Positions 12,420-24,456 of a DNA stretch of 64,000 nucleotides are shown here, in pieces. Numbering within the stretch: the stretch's first letter is position 1; each line of letters starts with the position of its first letter. Below the pieces are notes generated by a model. The model saw only the letters and a program-made list of their open reading frames with translations, was not told the origin of the DNA and did not search any database. Location: positions 3,720,001 to 3,784,000 of the forward strand of contig WWBZ02000062.1 in assembly GCA_011503125.2 (NCBI GenBank). Reading direction: 5' to 3'. Source of the DNA: Botryosphaeria dothidea (Eukaryota > Ascomycota > Dothideomycetes > Botryosphaeriales > Botryosphaeriaceae). The translations under genes were made by a program, and so were the position numbers.

Positions 12420-15260
12420 TTAGGGTCTATATTAACTATAGAGCCCTAAACGCTATTACTAAGAAGAACCGATACTTAATTCTATATATTAATAAAATCC
12501 TTACCCAGCTTAGTAAGACTAAGATCTTTATAAAACTTAACGTTATCTATATCTTTAACCGGATCCGAATTAAGAAAGGCTATAAGTACCTTACCGCTTT
12601 TAATACTCGCTTTAGTTAGTACGAATACCTAGTTATACTCTTTAGGCTCTATAATACGCTAGGCACCTTTTAGAGCTATATTAATAATTCTATACTCGAA
12701 TACCTAGATAAGTTTTATATAGCGTACCTAGATAATATCCTTATCTATAGTAAAAAGAAGAATAAATACGCTAAAAATATTAATAAAGTCCTCTAACGAC
12801 TAAAGGACCGTAGTCTCTAACTCGACCTTAATAAATACGAATTTAATATTAGATTAGTTAAGTACCTCGGCCTTATTATTAGTATAAACGGAATTAAAAT
12901 AGACCTAGAAAAAGTCTTTACTATTATTAACTAAGAGGTACCGACGTTAGTTAAGGATATATAAGTCTTCCTTAGCTTTATAAACTTCTACCGCCGCTTT
13001 ATTAAGAACTTCTCTTATATAGCACGCCCTCTTACTAAGATAATAAAAGAAGAATAATTTATAACTAGGAATAGAAAACGTAAGATAAGATACTAGGAGT
13101 TTATATAGGATAATAAGAAATAAGCCGCCTTTAACTAACTATAAGCTATATTTACCTCCGTACCTATTCTTATATATTTCGACCCTAAAAAGAAAATATA
13201 GGTTAAAACGGATGCCTTAGACTTTATTAGTATAGATATTCTATCGTAGATATACGACGGAGTACTTAAACTAGTTATATACTTTTCTAAGAAAATATCC
13301 TTAACTAAGTATAACTATATAATCTACGATAAAGAGCTACTTACTATTATTCGCTTCTTTAAGACTTAGGAACTAGAACTTATAAATACTTCTATAGATA
13401 AGCCTATTAAGATACTTACGAATTATAAGAATCTAGAGTATTTTATAATAACTAAGTAGCTAACTAGCCGCTAAGCCCGCTAGACTAAATTTCTATCCGC
13501 CTTTAACTTTATTATCTTCTACCGGCTAGGTAAATAAGAAGAGAAGCTAGACTCGCTTATAAGAAGAACGTAGGACTTATCGTAAGAAATTAACGACCTA
13601 AGGAAGTAATACCGGTTCTAATAACTACTTCGGGACTTAAACCTAAAACCTAATATAAAGATCGCTATTAATTCTATTTTCTTTACTACTAATAACCTAA
13701 AGAAGAAGAAGTTAAACTCTTAAGAGCCGAAAGATAACTAGATCTAGGAAACCTAGGAAGCCTAGAAAACCTAGGAAGCTAAATAAAAAGACCTCGATAT
13801 ACTTATTAGCGAAGCCTACGAGAAGAATAGAGTAATTTAGAATCTCCGTAAAAGTATTAATACTAGAGATAGACGTATACTAAGCTACTTAATTAGAAAG
13901 GGCTATAAGAAAAATATTTAGAACTTCTTAGTAAAAGATAGTTAGATATAGCTAAAAAACGCGCTTATTATCCTAGACTACTAACTACTACGCCTACGCC
14001 TCCTATAGAATTACTACGAAAAACTACTTATAGAATATCTAGAATCTAAAGCTATATATAGAGAGCTTATAGAAAACTACTAGTAAGCTAGATAAAGAAA
14101 AGACGTTACTCGTTTCTATAAGAACTATTACTACTACCGCCGCTATAAGCTATACTTAAAGTAAAAGTAAGAACTACTTAAACCGCTATCTATTTTCTAA
14201 TAGAAGTAGCTCTACGTAACCCTAGACTTTATAGAAAAACTACCGCTATATACTAGGAAGAATTAGAGATACTAATACTATTTAGTTATTATAGACCGTT
14301 TAACTAAAGAAAAGATCTACGAGCTAATAATAATATTAGGTACTAAAGAAATCGTAGAGGCTCTAAACCGCCGCCTCTTTTATATACGAGGTTTTCTAAT
14401 AGATATTATCTCCGACCGAGGTAGCGCTATAGACTTCTATATCTATAGATTATAGAACGATATAACGTAAAGGTTAAAATATTAACTATCTTTTATTCTT
14501 AGACTAACGGCTAGAGCGAGAGCTCTATTAAAGATCTTAAAAAGTACCTCTAGATATATATTAACTACGCGTAAGATAACTAGGTCGACTTTCTATCTAA
14601 AGCTAAATTTATAGCTAATACGTATATTAGCGTATTAACTAGTATATCGCTATTCTTCGCCGATAACGAATTCTATCTACGTACTAGCTTAGAGCCTATA
14701 AAAATCTACTAAGGTACTAGAAAAGTAGAAGTAATTAGAGTAGACCGGTTAGTTAAAAGATTAAATACTATAAGAAGCTTTCTCTAAGAATAACTAGCCT
14801 AGATATAAGAAGAATAAGCCCGCTACGTAGATAAATTTCGCTAGCTATACTCTACTTTCCGTATAGACGATAAAGTATTTATTAACGCCTAAGACTTTAA
14901 CCTAGAACGAAATAGTAAGTCTCTTTTACTAAAGAATCTTAGTCCGTAGAAAATTACTAGGTTAATTAACGGTAAAGTATACGAAGTTACTATACCTTCT
15001 TATATATAAGAGAAAGAAATCTTCTCTATATTCTACCCCTAGAAGCTATATCTTATTCTAGATAATTTATATCTAGGTTAGATCTAGAAGTCTAGCCTAG
15101 TATATATAATCTTTAATAAGAACGAGAATAAAACTTATAAGAAGTAGGAAGTACTAGAGATAGTAGACTATCGAAACTTAAGATATAGAGTATAGTATAA
15201 GATTATTTTTATAGGCAACTAGAACGAGTAGAACTCTAATTCTTTATAGTAATACTAAAA
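12420..15260 (+). pseudogene. pol of G1: reverse transcriptase, RNase H, integrase, chromodomain-like
   Basis: A polyprotein frame recognisable only by reading through many TAG and TAA codons. Nearly every stop sits where CAA, CAG or TGG is expected, so it fits C-to-T at CA or G-to-A at TG. The core YLDDILIYS reads YLDNILIYS because GATGAT became GATAAT. The RNase H part keeps YDKELLTII and the integrase part keeps a VTLDFIEKLP-like motif near 14,220. No start codon or open frame survives, so it cannot encode a working protein. Homologous pieces lie in G2 (minus) and G3 (plus). Confidence 0.85.
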
Positions 15261-15379
15261 TAACTATAAGAATACTTCTAATAAAATCCGTAAGTACTAC
15301 GTATACTATAAGAACGCGCCTAAGCTATTTAAATTTTTTAAGAAGCTTAGTAGATCTCGCTTAGAGAAAAGAAGAATAG

Positions 15380-15611
15380 TATTAGGCCTCTTAAGCGCTA
15401 CTACTTTAGATAACTAGATAGATACTTAATAGTAACTAGAGGCCCTAGCTTTACTAAGAATAACTTAGTTAGATACTAGAGTACGGGCCTAGCGCTAAGC
15501 GACTAGGTATATTTACTCTTTACTCTTTCTTTCTAGACTCTCTTTTCTTTCTTCTTATATATAGATTTTTAGTTAAAAGTAATACTATTATTTCGGCTTT
15601 ACTACCTTATA
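15380..15611 (+). repeat. 3' LTR of G1 (family A)
   Basis: 232 bp, partner of 9,264-9,495. Followed by the tagtt duplication. It faces the inverted LTR of G2 across 13 bp. Confidence 0.9.
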
Positions 15612-15624
15612 TAGTTTTACTTAT
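15612..15624 (-). mobile_element. LINE L1, segment 3 (13 bp between G1 and G2)
   Basis: Only 13 bp of L1 remain between two Gypsy insertions: the G1 duplication tagtt, then bases ending in cttat, the left duplication of G2 (15,620-15,624). The uninterrupted LINE L2 reads the same junction near 22,332-22,345. Confidence 0.8.
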
Positions 15625-16485
15625 TATAAGATAGTAAAGCCGAAATAATAGTATTACTTTTAACTAAAAATCTATATATAGATAGATAGATAGATAAATT
15701 TAATTAAGCTAATTTAGCTCCCCGGAGGGTCTATATAGCTATAGCTATCTATAAGAATATATAGAAGAGGAAACCGTAGCTACTTTCTTAGAATAGCCTA
15801 GGTAAAAATCTTTTCTATCTATAATAGTAGTATCCGTAGATACTCTATTTAGTATAGTTTTTCTATATATTAGTAGCGGTGTCTAAAGTAGGAAGAGTAG
15901 CTAAGAAGAAGGAACTATAGAGAGAGATAACTATAAATCTTAAGACTAAGCCGTAAGAAGTCCCGGCTTACCTATTTATAAGCGCTAGTAAAGCGCTCTT
16001 AAAATTTATTTTTAGAAGCGCCTAGCTAGCTCTTCTTCTCCTTATTACCGCTAGGGAAAACGCGGGTACGTATACTTTTATAGTAGAACGTATATACTAC
16101 TTATAGCCTATCCTAACTACCTATAGATTTTCCTCCTTATTACCGCTAGAAAGAACGCGGGTACGTATACTTTTAACGTAGAACGTATATACTACGAGTA
16201 GGTAAGCGGTCTAAGATTCGAACTTAGTATCTATACTACTCTAGAAAGACTAGGCTATCGTAGAAGTATACTCTACTAATATACTACCCCGCTAAAATCT
16301 ATATATAAGAAGAAAGAAAAAAGAGTCTAGAAAGAGAGGGCGAAGAGTAAATATATCTAGTCGCTTAGCGCTAGACCCGTATTCTAATATCTAACTAAGT
16401 TATTCTTAGTAAAGTTAGAGTCTTTAATTACTATTAAATATCTATCTAGTTATCTAAAGTAGTAGCGCTTAAGAGGCCTAATACT
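15625..16485 (-). repeat. 3' LTR of G2, split by S1
   Basis: Starts TATAAG and ends CCTAATA, the reverse complement of the family A LTR. Without the 613-bp S1 and its 14-bp duplication it would be about 234 bp, matching the usual 232. Confidence 0.88.
15681..16293 (-). mobile_element. SINE-like element S1 (tRNA-like head, LINE-like tail), RIP-mutated
   Basis: A 613-bp insertion in the G2 LTR, flanked by the 14-bp duplication aaaatctatatata (15,667-15,680 and 16,294-16,307). Read on the minus strand it begins agcggggtagtatatt, carries a T-arm-like B box (ctaag-TTCGAAT-cttag) about 70 nt in, and ends in a (TATC)n tail preceded by aattt. Near the 3' end is CCC-TCCG-GGG-AGCT, like the hairpins in S2 and the LINE. 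Compared with S2, nearly all CA/TG positions have become TA. About 70 bp is tandemly duplicated (16,041-16,110 and 16,136-16,195, period 95), which S2 lacks. No coding frame is seen. It should depend on another element's machinery. Confidence 0.78.
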
Positions 16486-18964
16486 ATCTCTCTCTTCTCT
16501 AAGCGAGATCTACTAAGCTTCTTAAAAAATTTAGGTAGCTCGGGCGCGTTCTTATAATATACGTAGTACTTACGGATTTTATTAGAAGTATTCTTATAGT
16601 TATTCTAGTATTACTATAGAAAATTAGAGTTCTACTCGTTCTAGTTACCTATAAAGATAATCTTATACTATATTTTATATCTTAAATTTTAGTAGTCTAC
16701 TACCTCTAGTACTTTCTACTCCTTATAAATTTTATTCTCGTTCTTATTAAAGATTACGTATACTAGGCTAGACTTCTAAATCTAACTCGGGTATAGATTA
16801 TCTAGAGTAAGATATAGCTTCTAGGAGTAGAATATAGAAAAGATTTCTTTCTCTTATATATAAAGAGATATAATAACTTCGTATACTTTATCGTTAATTA
16901 ACTTAGTAATTTCTTACGGACTAAGATTCTTTAGTAAGAGAGACTTACTATTCCGTCCTAGATTAAAGTCTTAAGCGTTAATAAATACTTTATCGTTTAT
17001 ATAAAAAGTAGAGTATAGCTAGCGGAATTTATCTACGTAGCGGGCTTATTTTTCTTATATCTAGACTAGTTATTTTTAGAGGAAGCTTCTTATAGTATTT
17101 AACCTTTTAACTAACTAGTCTACTCTAATTACTTCTACTTTTCTAGTACTTTAGTAGATTTTTATAGGCTCTAAGCTAGTACGTAGATAGAATCCGTTAT
17201 CGGCGAAGAATAGCGATATACTAGTTAATACGCTAATATACGTATTAGCTATAAATTTAGCTTTAGATAGAAAGTCGATCTAGTTATTTTACGCGTAGTT
17301 AATATATATCCGGAGGTACTTTTTAAGATCTTTAATAGAGCTCTCGCTCTAGCCGTTAGTCTAGAGATAAAAGATAGTTAATATTTTAACCTTTACGTTA
17401 TATCGTTCTATAGTTCTTCTATAGATATAAGAGTCTATAGCGCTACCTCGGTTAAAGATAATATTTATTAAAAAACCTCGTATATAAAAGAGGCGGCGGT
17501 TTAGAGCCTCTACGGTTTCTTTAGTATCTAATATTATTATTAGCTCGTAGATTTTTTCTTTAGTTAAACGGTTTATAATAACTAGATAGTATTAGTATCT
17601 TTAATTCTTCCTAGTATATAGCGGTAGTTTTTCTATAAAGTCTAGGGTTATATAGAGCTACTTTTATTAGAGAATAAATAGCGGTTTAAGTAGTTCTTAC
17701 TTTTACTTTAAGTATAGCTTATAGCGGCGGTAGTAGTAATAGTTCTTATAGAAACGAGTAACGTCTTCTTTTTATCTAGCCTACTAGTAGTTTTCTATAA
17801 GCTCTCTATATATAGCTTTAGATTCTAGATATTCTATAAGTAGTTTTTTATAGTAATTTTATAGGAGGCGTAGGCGTAGTAGTTAGTAGTCTAGGATAAT
17901 AAGCGCGTTTTTTAGCTATATCTAACTATCTTTTACTAAGAAGTTCTAAATATTTTTCTTATAGCTCTTTCTAATTAAGTAGCTTAGTATACGTCTATCT
18001 CTAGTATTAATACTTCTATAAAGATTCTAGATTACTCTATTCTTCTCGTAGGCTTCGCTAATAAGTATATTAAGGTCTTTTTATCTAGCTTCCTAGGTTT
18101 TCTAGGCTTCCTAGATTTTCTAGACTTTCTAGATTTCTTAGATCTAGTTATCTTCCGACTCTTAAGAGTCTAACTTCTTCTTCTCTAGATTATTAGTAGT
18201 AAAGAGAATAGAATTAATAGCGATCTTTATATTAGGTTCTAGATTTAAGTCCCGAAGTAGTTATTAGAACCGGTATTACTTTCTTAGGTCGTTAATTTCT
18301 TACGATAAGTTCTACGTTCTTCTTATAAGCGAGTCTAGCTTTTTTTTTTATTTATCTAGCTAGTAGAAGATAATAAAGTTAAAGGCGGATAGAAATTTAG
18401 TCTAGCGGGCTTAGCGGCTAGTTAGTTACTTAGTTATTATAAAATACTTTAGATTCTTATAATCTATAAGTATCTTAATAGGCTTATCTATAGAAGTACT
18501 TATAAGTTCTAGTTTCTAAGTTTTAAAGAAGCGAATAATAGTAAGTAGCTCTTTATTATAGATTATATAGTTATACTTAGTTAAGAATATTTTCTTAGAA
18601 AAGTATATAACTAGTTTAAATACTTCGTCGTATATCTACGATAGAATATCTATACTAATAAAGTCTAAGATATCCGTTTTAACCTATATTTTCTTTTTAG
18701 AGTCGAAATATATAAGAATAGGTACGGAGGTAAATATAGCTTATAGTTAGTTAAAGGCGGCTTATTTTTTATTATTCTATATAAACTCCTAGTATCTTAT
18801 CTTATATTTTCTATTTCTAGTCGTAAATTATTCTTCTTTTATTATCTTAGTAAGAGGGCGTACTATATAGAAGAAGTTCTTAATAAAGCGGCGGTAAAAG
18901 TTTATAAAGCTAAGAAAGGCTTATATATCCTTAACTAACGTTAGTATCTTCTAGTTAATAATAG
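16486..18964 (-). pseudogene. G2 pol remnant (chromodomain-like to reverse transcriptase end)
   Basis: Reverse complement of G1 12,910-15,379, collinear and fully RIP-mutated. The right end, cttctagttaataatag (18,948-18,964), is the left copy of the L2 target duplication. Confidence 0.85.
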
Positions 18965-21900
18965 ATAAATAGATAGATAGATAGATAAATTTATTTCTTC
19001 CCGATATAGCTCCCTTACGGGTCTATACGGGGCTAGCTATTTATAGTTATTTTATACGAGGGGAAAAACCTTTTCGCCTAGTAAAAACCTCTTCTCTCTC
19101 TCTAGGCATACTATTCTATACTAGTTCTTATTTTTTCTTCTTACTAGTAGCGGCTACTATAGTAGCTCTATATTTATCTACTAGACCTATCTCTTTAGTT
19201 CTTATTCTCGTAGTTATTCGGGTCTTAGTAGTTCTAGTAGTTCTAGTTATTCTTCTAGTTCCTCTTCCTAGTTATCTTTCTATATTAGTTTTCTTACTAA
19301 GTTAAATTACTTAAGTAGCTCTAGGCGTAAGAACTAGTCTATTACTACTTTAATTCTCTTCTTTATTAAGAGAAAAAAGTAGTAGTTCGTAGTTCCTACT
19401 CTTTAGAGTATTTATACTCTATTTTATTAGAAGTAGGAGTAGAAGAGAAGAATATACTTTAGAGTTTATCTATACTAGCCGTATAGATAGATAGAACTAG
19501 AGTACTTTAGTACCTTACGCCTTAAGAGGAAATCCTCTAGTCTAATATACTCTATACGTAGTAGAATAGCGAGTATACTCTATAGCTTAGATAGTTCGCT
19601 ATAGATTTATTTAATTTTTAGGTTCTACTATATACTTTAGGCTACTAGCTTATCTTATCTTTTCTAGCTAATAGACTTTATCTATCTCTTCTTCTACTTA
19701 TTTCTATATACTATACGTAGCTTCGTTCGCTCTAAGAGACTCTAGTAGATAGAGAGATAGTAGTTAAAAAGTAAGTTTATCTTTTTTCTAAGTAGGGTTC
19801 TTTTAGTAGAGCTAGTAGCGCCTCTAGTACTTAGAGTAGCCCGAGCTATCTATTTAATACTCTAGTAAGTTTTCTCTACTACTATCGCGACTAGACTATT
19901 TCTAGCTTTAATAGCCTAGGCTAGTACTAGTTCGTCTAGATATAATAAGAGTAGAGAAATCTCTATCTTATACTCTAAAATTTATATACTAGTTAACTTA
20001 TACGCCTCTAAGATAGTACGTAAATACTAGTTTTAGATCTTCTTTAGTAGCTAGATAGTTATTTTTCTCTATTCTAGGATTCTCTCTAGGGTATACTATA
20101 CTCTATAGCCGTAGATAAGAACTAGCCTTACTACGGCCGTATAGATATAACGGGCTTTAGTAAATAAGGCTTCCTAGATAGACGCCGCGAGTCTAAAGAG
20201 AGATATATACTATTTAATTATCTTAGCTCCTATTTCCCTAATATAGGGTTCCTATCTAAGCTTATTATCTACGTAGACTTCTAGAATCTTAATTATAGAC
20301 TTTAGATATCTAGTAAATCTAGGGATATAGATCCCTACTACTATATTAAATCTTCTTAGTTTTCTTATAAAATAAATAAGATAATACTTATTAGGCGAGA
20401 AAGCTAACCCGTAGGTAGCTACCTAGTACTCGTAAATTTAATATACTTCCTCTAGTATCCTATAGTTCTATTCTATAGATCTACTAAAGATTAGAATATT
20501 AGTATTATTAACGAATCTAAGAGGAAAGATATTATTCTTACGTAGCTATATAAGTAGGTTAGAAGTAAAGAATAGATAGAGTATCGGCGATAGTAAGAAT
20601 TTCTAGAGAATCCCGGTTAAGATCTAGATTAGTAGACTAGTAAAGTCTCCGAAGGATAGCTAAGTAGTACGGTCCTATAGAAAGAATCGGGTAAATCTTT
20701 CTACCTATTCTAGGAGTTTTACTATTCTTATATTATAAAGAAGCCTTCTATAAGATACGTAGTTATATACTCTCGAGATATCTAGGCTAAAAATTAAAGC
20801 TACTAGCTCTAGATCTTATACCTAGATAGTATAGATCTATTCTATAAGTAGGTTAAGAGCTACTACTACGGATCTATTTCTTTTAGCTTTTATCTATATA
20901 TTAGAGAGTAGGCCGTATACTTTAGTAGCCTAGGAGATTCTATCTACTATAATCCTCTTAAGTAGCTTCTCTAGCGTATTAAGTAAAGTAATCGGCCTAA
21001 ATAACTTAGCTTTAGTATAGTCGTCTCTCTATAGTTTTCTAAGAACTACGGTAATAAAGCTTTTAAACTACTTAGAGTAGTATCTAAGTACGAGATATCT
21101 CTAGAAGAGTCTAGTAAGGGGTCCTCTTAGTATCTTAGCGTATTACTTTAGAAACCTATTAGTAATCTTATCTAGGCCTAGTATTTTATCTAGAAGAAGC
21201 TTCTTAATAGTATAGAGAACCTATTCTTTAGTAAGGTCTTAGAGAATCTCTACTAGTACTAGATATATATATCTATTTAGATCTAAGAGGTCGATAGCCC
21301 TAGAAGGTAGAAAGAACTAGTTAGTAAGAATTTCTACCTTAGACTAGTTATCGTAATATAGTTATTTATCTACTCTCTAGAGGAGTAGAAACTAAGATAG
21401 GGCTAGAGGTTCTAGTACTCTTATTCTTATCTACTTTAAGAGCTTTTAGAGTATAGATAGATCCGAAGTAATCTTAGCTACTATTCTACGCTATACTTTT
21501 ATTCTATCTCTTCTAATCTACCTCTTCTTACTATTAGTAATAATTTAGTATACTATCTAGTCCTTCTCCCTCTCTATAGCCGTCTACTTTCTTCTAGCTA
21601 CTCTAGTCTAATATACTAGATCCGAATACTTCTTTATCTATTATATAGAGGCCTAGAGCGAGGGTCTCGCTACTAGAATAGTTTTCTAGATTATTCTTTA
21701 GATAGCCTTCTAGAGTAATATAGTAAAGTAATCTAGATCTACTTTAGTATTAAGAGGAGCTACTTTAAGATATTCAAGCTTTAATTAGAGTATATTATTA
21801 GTTCTCTTCTAGTCTACTTTCTTCTACTAGAATCTTAGAAGACGTAGTTCTACGGAGATAGAAGAAAAATTAAGTATAGTAAGAATAGATAGATAGTTAG

Positions 21901-24155
21901 AGAATAATTCGAGCTTCTAGCTAACTTTATAGCTAAGAATTCTCTTCTCTAGCTACCGTAATATAAAGATAAGGTTTAAAGTACTCTCGCTACTACTATC
22001 TCGTCTAGTAATAATACTTCTTAGAAGAGCTAAGTTAAGATTAGTTATAATAGCTATCTTAATTAAGTTATCTACTAAAGTATAGTATATTAAGAAGGTT
22101 ATATCTTTCTAGATAGAATAGTAGAGGTTAAAGTCCTCTAGGAGAATATACTCTTCTAGTTTTCTAAGAACTTTCGGTAGAAGAGATAGGATTTCTAGCG
22201 CTATACTAATATAAGAGGCTAGCGAGAAATTATAGTAGTTATAGATATAAATTATATATATCCTAGTAATAAGAGATAGTATAATAAGATCTAGTAAATA
22301 GACTATTACTTACTAGAAGTCGGGGCTAATAGCCTTACTTATAAAGAAGTAGGTTCTTACTACTCTCTTCTAGAGAAAAACTATATAGTAGATAAAATAT
22401 CTTACTATTATCTTAACCCTCGGATTTCTCTAAGGTTTCTAGATAGCTAGAATATAGTAGATCTTTAGGTCTACTTTCTTAAAGAGCGGAAGTATTATTC
22501 TATTCTTACTCTTATAGACGTTATACTATATAATAAAAAGAGAGCCTATATCTAATATTAACTTTCTTCTATCTCTAGGTCCGGCTACGAGAGAGCTAGT
22601 AGTATAGGCTATAAGAAGAGAGTTCCCGCGGGCTTCTCTAAGGCGTATTATAAGCTATTAAGTCCGGTAAACCTTATTTAGTTAGAAGACGGAGGGCGGC
22701 TTAAGTCTCTTAGCCTACCTAGTCCTCTCTTAACCGGCTCCTTCTCTCTAATTCTCTTTCTTAGTCTAACGGTTAACTAGTTAGTTTAAGGCTATATTTT
22801 AGTTATTAGGGGTTCTTTCCGGTATCTTTTTAGTACTACTAGGCGGGTCTAGGCGGCCTTAGTATAATAGGCTCTACGTACTAAATAGAAGTTACTCTAG
22901 GCTATATATCTTTAAGAGTAGTTTACGTACTATATACTTTTCTTAGAATAGTTCCTAGTATTATATATCTTACTATACTATCCGTACTTTTTCTTCTTTT
23001 TATAATAGTTAGTAATATATTCGTAGGCCTAGTACTTAAAATACTAGGTTACTATAAAGACTACGTTATAGTACTACGCTATATAAATAGTAAAGTTAAT
23101 AATAAGCCTCTTATTAATAATTTAGTTAGCGGTTTCGGGGTTTATAGTACTAAGAATAATAGCTAAGTAAGTTTTTCTCTCTAGAAGCTTTCTCTTTAGC
23201 TAGGCTAGCTTACTAATACGTAGTTCTAGATATAAAGATAGGTTCTACTTCTAGATAGTTTAGATAGCTTAGAGGTCTATAGTATCGATTTCTTCTTAAG
23301 AGACGTTATATACTAATACTAAGTATAGCTACTAGTTAGGCCTAACTTCTTTTTCTAGTTCTATAGTCTATTTCTAGTTCTAGAGAAAAGCTATTCTAGT
23401 TACTTTATCTAGTATAAAGATTCTAACGTCTCTACTAGGGAGCTTCTTAGTAGTAAGTATTTTCTTATACGCTTAGCTTTTTTCTACCTAGATTTTTCTA
23501 ATAATTACCTTATTTAAGAGCTTAGCTATTTTTTATTTATTTACTATCTCTAGAAAGTAGAGAGTAAGTTTAGTAGTAGCTAGGAGAGTAGAGGGCTTCG
23601 GAGCTACTTAGACTATAATTTATATCTAGCTATAAGTATTAGATATAGATATAGAGATAGTCTAGATACGGTTAACTATCTTTTAGACCTATTAGACCTC
23701 TTTAAGAATATTCTTAAAATTTAGCTTCTTAGTAGCTACCTTCTAGTAGATAGTAATATAATTCTAGAAGATTATCTTAGTAATATTAAGAAAATTTTTT
23801 ATCTAGCTAGAGAGAATTAAAGAGAGACTAGTAGATATTTATAGAGCTTAGAGAAGGATATCTACTATTTTTAAGGCTCTCTTAACGTATTCTACGCTAT
23901 ACTAGGTACTCTACGATTTCTTAGAAGTATATTAGGGCTAGATAGAGGTAGTTACTAGGGAAGGCTATTCGCCTCTTTCTATATTCTTTATATTAACTAC
24001 TTCGCGGCTATAGTTATCTTAAGTACTATTTTAGAACTCGCGAAGCCTAAAAGAGTTCTTAGGGCCCTCTCTCGGCGCCGTAGCTTAGAGTCGATTTTTT
24101 AGTATAGTTATATTTATTAGTATATTATATCTATAGTAATTAAACGCTCGTAATC
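18965..24155 (-). mobile_element. LINE L2, full-length, minus strand, RIP-mutated
   Basis: A 5.2-kb copy of the same LINE as L1, L3 and L4, inserted in G2. It is flanked by a 17-bp duplication, cttctagttaataatag (18,948-18,964 and 24,156-24,172). The tail (gata)n lies at left, followed by the reverse complement of the terminal hairpin. The ORF1 start region is near 24,080-24,110. About 45 bp beyond the usual 5' end (24,110-24,155) is not shared with L3 or L4 and may be extra 5' leader or sequence added during insertion. The catalytic site near 20,510 reads FVNN, so both aspartates are lost. L2 serves as the uninterrupted reference for placing the insertions in L1. Confidence 0.9.
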
Positions 24156-24446
24156 CTTCTAGTTAATAATAGTAGAGACTTTTTCTAGATCTATTTTAAT
24201 TCCGTTTATACTAATAATAAGGCCGAGGTACTTAACTAATCTAATATTAAATTCGTATTTATTAAGGTCGAGTTAGAGACTACGATCCTTTAGTCGTTAG
24301 AGAACTTTATTAATATTTTAGGCGTATTTATCCTTCTTTTTACTATAGATAAGAATATTATCTAGATACGCTATATAAAACTTATCTAGGTATTCGAGTA
24401 TAGAATTATTAATATAGCTCTAAAAGGTACTTAGTATATTATAGAG
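24156..24446 (-). pseudogene. G2 reverse-transcriptase fragment between L2 and L3
   Basis: A 291-bp piece of G2 trapped between two LINE insertions, matching the reverse complement of G1 about 12,640-12,925. Its right end, tatattatagag (24,435-24,446), is the left copy of the L3 target duplication. Confidence 0.85.
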
Positions 24447-24456
24447 GAAAAAAAAC

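Larger units (their letters stand above)
9264..15611 (+). mobile_element. Gypsy retrotransposon G1 with chromodomain-like tail, RIP-mutated
   Basis: The only uninterrupted copy of family A: 232-bp LTRs, 6.35 kb in all, flanked by tagtt (9,259-9,263 and 15,612-15,616). Reading through stops on the plus strand gives gag with a degenerate CCHC knuckle near 11,274-11,330, a protease region near 11,520-11,750, reverse transcriptase about 12,420-12,960, RNase H about 13,150-13,560 (YDKELL near 13,325) and integrase about 13,970-14,760. A chromodomain-like end at 15,141-15,250 reads EVLEIVDYRNLRYRV, with TAG where Trp or Gln is expected. The reverse transcriptase core reads YLDN (12,725-12,736) in place of YLDD. 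This order (integrase after RNase H, chromodomain last) is that of Gypsy chromoviruses. Confidence 0.9.

Noticed and set aside
19081..19300. Possible CRISPR-like or microsatellite array in LINE tails and pyrimidine runs
   Set aside because: Only (TATC)n tails and low-complexity decay. No regular repeats with unique spacers.
1..24438. Genes using an alternative code in which TAG/TAA are read as amino acids
   Set aside because: The excess of TAG/TAA comes with loss of CA, TG and ATG across both strands and non-coding LTRs, which RIP explains. The right part uses the standard code.
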